21,157 nucleotides of DNA from K189A clade bacterium (GTDB taxonomy: Bacteria > Pseudomonadota > Gammaproteobacteria > Pseudomonadales > Azotimanducaceae). Below are positions 15,847-21,157 of the stretch, piece by piece. The notes beneath the pieces were generated by a model. The model did not search any database. It was given only the letters and a program-made list of their open reading frames with translations, and had not been told where the DNA came from. Every line of letters starts with the position of its first letter. Position 1 is the first letter of the stretch. A program made the position numbers and the translations under genes. The stretch spans positions 1 through 21,157 of the forward strand of contig RKSB01000088.1 of assembly GCA_007571095.1 (NCBI GenBank), written 5' to 3'.

Positions 15847-16704
15847 CGAGCTGCCGGTCGTCTCAAAGCCGCTTCCGGCCAACCCATCAAAGCCTTGGGT
15901 TCGAAAGCAATGTCCTCCCTGGCATTCAGGTGAGCGGCGACAAGACGAGCGGCCGCCAACCGATCGCTGCCGCATCGACAGGCTCCAGCAGGGCTTTGGC
16001 CGAGGTGTAGCCGGCCATGGCCACCGCCGAAGGCAAGGAGGCTTTTTGCTTTCTTCAGGCTATCTTCGCTCGCACCCTGTTCGTATCCGGACGGCCCGCA
16101 CTCGCAGTCCCTTTGAGGGCGACACAACAAGTCTGAGCCTCGGCGAGCAATTCGGCCATTGCACTCAAATGAAGTGGCGACTGAAGTCATGTAGACAGGC
16201 TCAAGGACGCTGTGACTGCAACTGTGGCTGCAAAACGGCAAGCCTTCTCCGGTGACAGGCGGGCCGCTCGAAGGGTCGCATCGGGTTGCCGGTCATCCCA
16301 GAGCCGCCCTCAGCTGACCCATGAAAGCCTTGAGTTCGGCGGCGATTTTCTCCTTCGCATTCAGGTGAGCGGCGATACGGCGGGCCACCGCGGCACCGAT
16401 CACTACCGCATCGGCGGTTTCTGCCAGGGCTTTGGCCGAAGCTCCGTCGGCAATGCCAAAGCCAACCGCCAAAGGCAGGTCGACTCTTTGCTGTATTCTG
16501 GCTATCTCCGCTCGCGCCCTGTCGGTATCGAGATGGCCCGCACCGGTAGTCCCTTTGAGGGCGACATAATAAAGAAAGCCTGAGCCTCGGCGAGCGATTC
16601 GGCCAACGCGCTCAGGCGAGGTGGTGGGGGCGATCATGTAGATAGACTGAAGACTCCGTGCCTGCAACTGTGACCGCAAGGCTTCGGCCTCTTCCGGTGG
16701 CAGG
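15826..16704. repeat. Diverged tandem duplication: 3' half of trpA and the following spacer
   Basis: Two directly abutting copies, about 15826-16259 and 16260-16704, align along their length at roughly three-quarters identity by eye, with small indels. Exact blocks include gcattcaggtgagcggcga (15922-15940 and 16357-16375) and ctgagcctcggcgagc (16133-16148 and 16580-16595). The upper copy is the working trpA 3' end plus about 33 nt of spacer. The lower copy is decayed. The offset is about 435-445 bp. Confidence 0.88.
15851..16259 (-). pseudogene. trpA: Decayed tandem copy of the C-terminal half of trpA
   Basis: On the minus strand this segment matches residues about 133-268 of the TrpA encoded just upstream, but in broken frames. 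One frame gives YMTSVATSFECNGRIARRGS (TrpA has YMIAPTTSPERVGRIARRGS). Another gives VALKGTASAGRPDTNRVRAK (TrpA: VALKGTTGAGHLDTDRARAE). This second frame then meets an in-frame TGA at 16057-16055. The last part, AARLVAAHLNAREDIAFEPK, again matches (TrpA: VARRIAAHLNAKEKIAAELK). At least two frameshifts and one stop make it non-coding as TrpA. It has no N-terminal half, so it lacks the active-site Glu and Asp. A 133-codon minus frame across it (15843-16241) is a chimera of these frames and not a gene. It occupies the place between trpA and folC where accD lies in many relatives. Confidence 0.88.
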
Positions 16705-17099
16705 TTGACTACCAGCACGGCGTCTACACCGGCGGCGGCGGCTTCGGCGGCAAACCTCTCATAGCCCATGCACTCGATCGGGTTCAGATAACCCATTAAT
16801 ACGACCGGCGTTTTGTCGTCATTCCGCCGAAATTCGGCAACCATCGAAAGCACGTTTGTCAGGGTCATTTGAGAGGCCAGTGCGCGTTCGGAAGCCAACT
16901 GCAAATCGACTCCGTCAGCCTCGGGGTCGGAAAAAGGCACACCCAGCTCAATCAGGTCAGCACCGCCGGCAACCAGCGCGTTCATCAATTCCACCGTCAG
17001 TTCGGGAATCGGGTCGCCCGCAGTAATATAGGGCACCAGAGCGGTTCGGCCGACCGCTTTGAAGCCTTTAAACAGAGCGGTTATTCGGCTTCCGCTCAC
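16293..17099 (-). CDS. trpA: Tryptophan synthase alpha subunit
   Basis: A 268-residue TIM barrel that cleaves indole-3-glycerol phosphate and channels indole to TrpB. Catalytic Glu51 (LIELGVPFSDP) and Asp62 (EADG) are present, as are LKGTTGAGHLD (181-191) and the phosphate-binding AVGFGIADG (211-219). The usual ADGPVIQ after the catalytic aspartate reads ADGVDLQ here, an uncommon change in the substrate loop. The GTG start (17099) overlaps the trpB TGA by 4 nt, so translation is probably coupled and the two subunits are made in equal amounts. Downstream lies a decayed copy of its own C-terminal half. Confidence 0.96.
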   Translation of the reverse strand: MSGSRITALFKGFKAVGRTALVPYITAGDPIPELTVELMNALVAGGADLIELGVPFSDPEADGVDLQLASERALASQMTLTNVLSMVAEFRRNDDKTPVVLMGYLNPIECMGYERFAAEAAAAGVDAVLVVNLPPEEAEALRSQLQARSLQSIYMIAPTTSPERVGRIARRGSGFLYYVALKGTTGAGHLDTDRARAEIARIQQRVDLPLAVGFGIADGASAKALAETADAVVIGAAVARRIAAHLNAKEKIAAELKAFMGQLRAALG

Positions 17100-18331
17100 T
17101 GTTCTGTCTCAGCCAGAGTGACCATATCCTTGTCGCCACGTCCCGACAGATTGACGATCACCGTGTTTTCGCCGCGGTAGTCCTTCGACAGATGCTCCAG
17201 CCAGGCAAGCGCGTGACTGGTTTCCAGTGCCGGAATGATTCCCTCAAGCAGACTGAGCTTTCTCAGGGCATCCAGAGCCTCCTGGTCGGTTGCACCGACA
17301 TACTCGGCTCGACCAGAATCCTTGAGCCAGGCATGCTCGGGACCAACGCCCGGATAATCAAGACCGGCGGCAATCGAGGCGGTCGGCTGTATCTGACCCG
17401 CTTCGTCAGCCATCAGATAGGTTCTGTTGCCATGTAACACACCGACTCGGCCAGCATTGAGCGGAGCGGCGTGCTGGCCTGTCGCCAGACCCTGGCCGGC
17501 GGCTTCCACGCCAACAAGACGAACGCTCGTATCCGCAAGAAAGGGATGAAAGAATCCGAGGGCGTTGCTGCCGCCGCCAACACAGGCCACCAGCGCATCG
17601 GGCAACCGACCGGTCTGAAGCAATATCTGCTCTCTCGTCTCCTCGCCGATCACTCGTTGCAGGTCCCTCACCATCATCGGATAGGGATGGGGACCAGCCG
17701 CACTGCCAATCACATAGTGAGTGTCGTCAACATTCGTAACCCAGTCTCTCAAGGCGTCGTTCATCGCATCCTTCAGAGTACGAGAGCCCGACTCAACCGA
17801 GTGCACCTCGGCACCCAGCAGACGTATCCGGTAAACATTGAGGCGTTGTCTGCGCATATCCTCGGCACCCATGTAGATACGGCAACGCAGCCCGAAGAGG
17901 GCGGCGGCAGTAGCCGTGGCTACGCCATGCTGGCCGGCACCGGTCTCGGCAATCACTCGAGTTTTTTTCATTCGACAGGCAAGCAGCACCTGCCCCAGTG
18001 CGTTGTTGATTTTGTGCGCACCTGTGTGTGTCAAATCCTCTCTTTTCAGATATACCCTGTACCCCAGGTTGTCGCTCAGCCTGCTGGCGAAGTACAGGGG
18101 TGTCGGTCGGCCCGCATAGTTCGAAAGGCAATCCGAAAGCTCTTGCTGGGCCTGTGAATCGGATAAAAACTTCTGCCAGGCATCGCAAAGCTCGTCCAGT
18201 GCGGCTGTCAGGGTCTCCGAAACAAAACGTCCGCCGTAGATGCCAAAACGGCCCTGATCGTCGGGCAGTTGTGGTTCCCGATTGCTTCCCTTGACCGAAC
18301 AATCCGGCGATTGTGCAAACGAATCTGTCAT
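17096..18331 (-). CDS. trpB: Tryptophan synthase beta subunit
   Basis: A 411-residue PLP enzyme that joins indole and serine into tryptophan. The PLP lysine is Lys107 in HTGAHKINNALGQ. Catalytic Glu129 is in AETGAGQHG, and the cofactor phosphate is held by the GGGSNA loop (252-257). GRFGIYGGRFVSETL opens the conserved part after an N-terminal tail of about 25 residues that is longer than in E. coli. GPEHAWLKDSGRAEY and SGRGDKD near the C-terminus are also typical. The ATG overlaps the trpF TGA by 4 nt, and the stop overlaps trpA by 4 nt. Complete and apparently functional. Confidence 0.97.
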   Translation of the reverse strand: MTDSFAQSPDCSVKGSNREPQLPDDQGRFGIYGGRFVSETLTAALDELCDAWQKFLSDSQAQQELSDCLSNYAGRPTPLYFASRLSDNLGYRVYLKREDLTHTGAHKINNALGQVLLACRMKKTRVIAETGAGQHGVATATAAALFGLRCRIYMGAEDMRRQRLNVYRIRLLGAEVHSVESGSRTLKDAMNDALRDWVTNVDDTHYVIGSAAGPHPYPMMVRDLQRVIGEETREQILLQTGRLPDALVACVGGGSNALGFFHPFLADTSVRLVGVEAAGQGLATGQHAAPLNAGRVGVLHGNRTYLMADEAGQIQPTASIAAGLDYPGVGPEHAWLKDSGRAEYVGATDQEALDALRKLSLLEGIIPALETSHALAWLEHLSKDYRGENTVIVNLSGRGDKDMVTLAETEQ

Positions 18332-18951
18332 CCTTTTACTCTGTCCATAAACTCTCGTACCAGCCTGGGATCCTTGATGCCGGGTGCCGACTCGACACCC
18401 GAAGAGACATCTACCGCAAAGGGCCTGACCTGCTCAATCGCCGACAAAACATTGTCCGGCCGCAACCCGCCGGCCAGAATAACCGGCTTGTCAATCTTCG
18501 GCAGAAGCGACCAGTCAAATACCTCTCCACTACCACCCAGAACGGCATCAACATGACTGTCAAGCAAAAAACCGGCGGCTGATTGATACCGTTCGACTGC
18601 CGACAATACACTGTCGGCATCCTTTACTCGAACGGCCTTGATGTATGGCCTGTTCCACCGGCTGCAATCGCCTTCGGCTTCGTCTCCATGGAATTGCAAC
18701 AGGCTCAGCGGCAGATGTTCCAGTACCTCTTCAATCCAGCTACCGTCTGCGTTGACAAAAACGCCCACCCTGCTGACCATGGGTGGAGTCGCCTCAACAA
18801 GGGCGGTGGCCGTATCCAGATCGACATGTCTCGGGCTGCCCGAGTACAGCATGAAGCCCAGTGCATCAGCACCAGAGGCTACTGCCAGCAGGGCATCCTG
18901 TCGACTGGTGATACCGCAGATTTTGACTCGAATGAATGGACGCGACGGCAT
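18328..18951 (-). CDS. trpF: Phosphoribosylanthranilate isomerase
   Basis: A 207-residue TIM barrel that performs the Amadori rearrangement of phosphoribosylanthranilate to CdRP in tryptophan synthesis. The general base Cys12 is in VKICGIT and the general acid Asp131 in LLDSHV. The phosphate-binding loops are LAGGLRPDNV and DVSSGVES near the C-terminus. It is a single-function TrpF, not fused to TrpC. The ATG follows truA by 40 nt. The only good Shine-Dalgarno (AGGAG) lies 17 nt away, further than usual. Its 14 arginine codons include four CGA, four AGG and two AGA, an unusual choice for a gammaproteobacterium. Confidence 0.96.
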   Translation of the reverse strand: MPSRPFIRVKICGITSRQDALLAVASGADALGFMLYSGSPRHVDLDTATALVEATPPMVSRVGVFVNADGSWIEEVLEHLPLSLLQFHGDEAEGDCSRWNRPYIKAVRVKDADSVLSAVERYQSAAGFLLDSHVDAVLGGSGEVFDWSLLPKIDKPVILAGGLRPDNVLSAIEQVRPFAVDVSSGVESAPGIKDPRLVREFMDRVKG

Positions 18952-18978
18952 AATCGGTCAGAGACATTCTCCTGTGCC

Positions 18979-18987
18979 ATTCTAGCA
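18979..18987 (-). promoter_or_regulatory. Putative extended -10 promoter for trpFBA
   Basis: On the minus strand TGC-TAGAAT forms an extended -10 in the truA-trpF junction. It would start transcription about 20 nt before the trpF ATG. No -35 of quality is visible. The same TAGAAT hexamer appears before clpP and before the tRNA cluster. I see no attenuator or leader peptide rich in tryptophan. Confidence 0.3.
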
Positions 18988-18991
18988 GACT

Positions 18992-19795
18992 TCAGCGATC
19001 AAAAGGCGGCATTGTCCTGTTCGAGTCGGGTATGTCAAAAACTTCGTCATACTCAACCTTCATCAGGTACAGACCGCCGGCTTCGGCGGTGGGTCCCGCC
19101 TGCCTTCGATCTCTGGAGTCTATAAGCCTGGCTGCCCAGTCAACCGAACAACGGCCTTCGCCTATCATTCTCAGGCTCCCCACCATATTTCTGACCATGT
19201 GCAACAAAAAGGCATTGGCAGTGATGTCCACTTTCACATACTGGTTCGAGCGGGCCACCCCTATCGAGTTCACTCTTCTTCGAGGAGAGCGGGCAGAACA
19301 GCCGCTGGCCTGAAAAGCCGAAAAATCCCTTTCGCCAAGCCAATACTGAGCGGCCGAGTGCATATCCTCGGTATTCACCGGTCGCTTCCACCAGGCAACG
19401 CCCCACCGCATCAGGGCCGGCTCAACCACATCATTGCAAACGATATAGCGATAGGTACGGCTTTTGGCTGAAAACCGAGCGTGAAAATCGAACGGCACTC
19501 GACGAACCCAGCGAATACGCACAGCCGGTGGCAACAAGCCATTACTGCCTGCTATCAGCTGGTGTTCCGAACGTTTCGCCGAAGATTCGAAATGGGCCAC
19601 CTGCCCCAGTGCGTGAACACCCTTGTCGGTACGGCCCGCAACCTTGAGTTCGACCTTTTCGTTGACAACAAACCCGATGGCCTCCTCAAGTACGCCCTGT
19701 ATGGTCGGTTGAGCATTGCGCTGGGACTGCCAGCCATGAAACTCGCTGCCGCAGTATTCAACACCGATAGCGTAGCGAAAACCGACCGGCATCAT
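18992..19795 (-). CDS. truA: tRNA pseudouridine(38-40) synthase TruA
   Basis: Converts uridines 38-40 of the anticodon stem-loop of many tRNAs to pseudouridine. The catalytic aspartate is Asp57 in GRTDKGVHALGQVAHF. Other family blocks are FRYAIGVEYCGSEFHGWQ at the N-terminus, ARFSAKSRTYRYIV in the middle, and FLLHMVRNMVGSL near the C-terminus. The frame opens at TTG 19816, but the two adjacent ATGs (19795, 19792) sit where the family usually begins, so 19795 is chosen (267 residues). No Shine-Dalgarno is ideally placed for any of these. It heads the truA-trpF-trpB-trpA run, a conserved gammaproteobacterial order, and is divergent from the P450 gene. Confidence 0.94.
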   Translation of the reverse strand: MMPVGFRYAIGVEYCGSEFHGWQSQRNAQPTIQGVLEEAIGFVVNEKVELKVAGRTDKGVHALGQVAHFESSAKRSEHQLIAGSNGLLPPAVRIRWVRRVPFDFHARFSAKSRTYRYIVCNDVVEPALMRWGVAWWKRPVNTEDMHSAAQYWLGERDFSAFQASGCSARSPRRRVNSIGVARSNQYVKVDITANAFLLHMVRNMVGSLRMIGEGRCSVDWAARLIDSRDRRQAGPTAEAGGLYLMKVEYDEVFDIPDSNRTMPPFDR

Positions 19796-19804
19796 GAGTG
19801 TCGA

Positions 19805-19833
19805 TTGTCTCCACAACCGGTTTCGTATATCTT
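19805..19833 (+). promoter_or_regulatory. Weak candidate promoter for the P450 gene
   Basis: TTGTCT (19805-19810) and TATCTT (19828-19833) are 17 nt apart and each match sigma70 at 4/6. They lie in the 80-nt truA-P450 divergent spacer. This is suggestive only. Confidence 0.22.
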
Positions 19834-19875
19834 TGAAAGCACCACTCTAAAGACTCCAACTCACTGGCGATAACT

Positions 19876-21090
19876 ATGGCACAAGCAGCAAATCAAGCGG
19901 CTCCTTCTCTCAGCATTGACAGCTTCTTCTCTCCCGAAATCATCGCAGACCCCTACCCCAGGTACAAATGGCTCAGGGAAAACCATCCCGTGCTTCATTT
20001 ACCCGATGCTGCGGTGTGGATAATGAGCCGACATTCGGATGTCAGCAGACTGCTCAGGGACAAGCGGCTTGGTCACTCGGGCAGGGACCTGAGAGGCGAT
20101 ATGGATCGGCCATCGGTGCGCAATCTGCACAACAGCATGCTGTTGGCCAACCCGCCCGACCATACTCGCCTGCGCAGCCTGGTCGTCAAAGCCTTCAACG
20201 CACATGCGGTAGAAGCCATGCGTCCACGCATTCGAACCCTGGCCAACGACCTGATAGACAAAATACTGCAAACCGACGGCGGCGATCTGGTCAAGATGTT
20301 CAACCACCCCTTTCCGGTGCTGGTGATCTGTGATCTGCTGGGCATTCCTCGTGAAGACTGGTCCGACTTCACCAACAGCACCTTCGTCAATGGCCGTCTG
20401 GTTGACCCCACCACCCTCACCGAGGAAGATCTCGACGCCGCCGACGAGAACACTCGGCGTTCGCAGTCCTACTTCAAGGGTGTTTTTGAGAAAAGACGCA
20501 GCCACCCCGAAAACGACCTGCTTACTCTGCTCGTCCAGGCAGAGAATGAATACGGCAAACTGACTTCGGAAGAGCTGGTAGCCAATGTCGCGCTGATGTT
20601 TGCAGCAGGTCATGAGACCACCGTCAGCCTGCTGGGCAACGCCATGCTGGCACTCTACCGAAACCCCGATCAACTCCAACTGCTACGCCAAAAGCCCGAA
20701 CTGATGCCGCTCGCCGTGGAAGAGTTTTTGCGCTACGACAGTTCCGTCCAGCTGACCGGCAGAAGCGCGCTGGAAGACATCGACTTCGACGGCCATCGAG
20801 TGGCTTGCGGCGACCGGCTTGTGCTCCTGCTGGGAGCTGCCAATCGCGATCCGGCGGTATTCAGCCAGCCGGATACTCTGGATGTCACTCGAAAGGAAGC
20901 CGGCAATCTTTCATTTGGCGGCGGCATTCACTTCTGCCTGGGGGCACAGTTGGCTCGAATCGAGATGGCCGAAGCCCTGCCGATCATCTTTGAGCGGCTG
21001 CCTCGGCTGCAACTGGAGGAAATCGACAACCCCGACTGGAAGCAAACCATCACACTACGCGGACTCAAGACCATGCCCGCCACCTGGTGA
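19876..21090 (+). CDS. Cytochrome P450 (soluble bacterial class)
   Basis: A 404-residue cytosolic P450 with no membrane anchor. The oxygen-activating I-helix motif is AGHETT (244-249), the K-helix ExxR is Glu283-Arg286 (EEFLRYD), and the haem-binding loop is FGGGIHFCLG with the ligand Cys354. ANPPDHTRLRSLV (91-103) is the C-helix haem-propionate region. The length and these motifs fit bacterial P450s that hydroxylate small molecules such as terpenoids, fatty acids or polyketides. The substrate cannot be read from the sequence. No ferredoxin or ferredoxin reductase is in the window, so the electron donors must be encoded elsewhere. It is divergent from truA, where Pseudomonas has fimV, which suggests an accessory insertion. 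Arginine codons include many AGG, AGA and CGA, as in neighbouring genes, so composition gives no sign of recent transfer. Confidence 0.95.
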   Translation: MAQAANQAAPSLSIDSFFSPEIIADPYPRYKWLRENHPVLHLPDAAVWIMSRHSDVSRLLRDKRLGHSGRDLRGDMDRPSVRNLHNSMLLANPPDHTRLRSLVVKAFNAHAVEAMRPRIRTLANDLIDKILQTDGGDLVKMFNHPFPVLVICDLLGIPREDWSDFTNSTFVNGRLVDPTTLTEEDLDAADENTRRSQSYFKGVFEKRRSHPENDLLTLLVQAENEYGKLTSEELVANVALMFAAGHETTVSLLGNAMLALYRNPDQLQLLRQKPELMPLAVEEFLRYDSSVQLTGRSALEDIDFDGHRVACGDRLVLLLGAANRDPAVFSQPDTLDVTRKEAGNLSFGGGIHFCLGAQLARIEMAEALPIIFERLPRLQLEEIDNPDWKQTITLRGLKTMPATW

Positions 21091-21111
21091 GGTCTGGTTC
21101 ATTCGAACATT

Positions 21112-21138
21112 CCGGTGCTTCTTTTAAGCAAACACCGG
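21112..21138 (+). terminator. Inverted repeat after the P450 gene, possible terminator
   Basis: ccggtg (21112-21117) and caccgg (21133-21138) are perfect arms, with an inner gctt/aagc pairing, 22 nt after the P450 stop. There is no T-run following on either strand, so termination is uncertain. The remaining bases to the window end hold nothing I can assign. Confidence 0.28.
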
Positions 21139-21157
21139 CGACTGAATCAGCGAAGTG

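Noticed and set aside
15847..15975. 43-codon N-terminal extension of folC
   Set aside because: It lies in the trpA relic, has no FolC similarity, and the standard FolC length is reached from ATG 15846.
15470..16255. 261-codon plus-strand frame across the folC start and trpA relic
   Set aside because: It is antisense to folC and the trpA remnant, has no recognisable domain, and arises from the base composition of the opposite strand.
17471..18157. 228-codon plus-strand frame opposite trpB
   Set aside because: It is a shadow of trpB with no domain of its own.

Overview
This is about 21 kb of a gammaproteobacterial chromosome, and nearly all of it is housekeeping genes on the minus strand. The order tRNA(Pro-Arg-His-Leu)-tig-clpP-clpX-lon-hupB-ppiD with folD divergent, and the block truA-trpF-trpBA-folC-SPOR-cvpA-purF, are arrangements known from Pseudomonas-like gammaproteobacteria. 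The GC content is moderate. Non-ATG starts are common, and ordinary genes use many CGA, AGA and AGG arginine codons. I cannot name the genus.

Layout from low to high coordinate. At 1-3246 (minus) lie the start of a membrane protein cut by the window edge, a GT2 glycosyltransferase fused to a GtrA-like membrane domain, and ppiD. At 3493-9772 (minus) is the protein quality-control block: HU, Lon, ClpX, ClpP and trigger factor, all read downstream of a four-gene tRNA cluster (9832-10387). folD (10545-11411, plus) is divergent from the tRNAs and converges on a DUF1289 gene. From 11421 to 19795 (minus) the genes, in transcription order, are truA, trpF, trpB, trpA, a decayed trpA fragment, folC, a SPOR-domain protein, cvpA, purF and the DUF1289 gene. 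A cytochrome P450 (19876-21090, plus) is divergent from truA.

How the genes work together. Trigger factor, ClpXP, Lon and PpiD cover folding and turnover of new and damaged proteins in the cytoplasm and at the inner membrane. trpF-trpB-trpA encode the last steps of tryptophan synthesis and are joined by 4-nt stop/start overlaps. folC and folD serve one-carbon metabolism, which supplies purine synthesis, begun by PurF.

The most unusual feature is between trpA and folC, where accD sits in many relatives. There is no accD. Instead there is an old, frameshifted tandem copy of the C-terminal half of trpA (about 15851-16259). It directly abuts the intact gene's 3' part and apparently carries a remnant of the folC start region at the junction. 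Other points worth a look are a ClpP with INSLGG in place of INSPGG, a trigger factor with a poorly conserved PPIase domain, a perfect 14-bp-period tandem repeat in the tig leader, and a P450 next to truA. I found no CRISPR array, insertion sequence, phage gene or new defence system.
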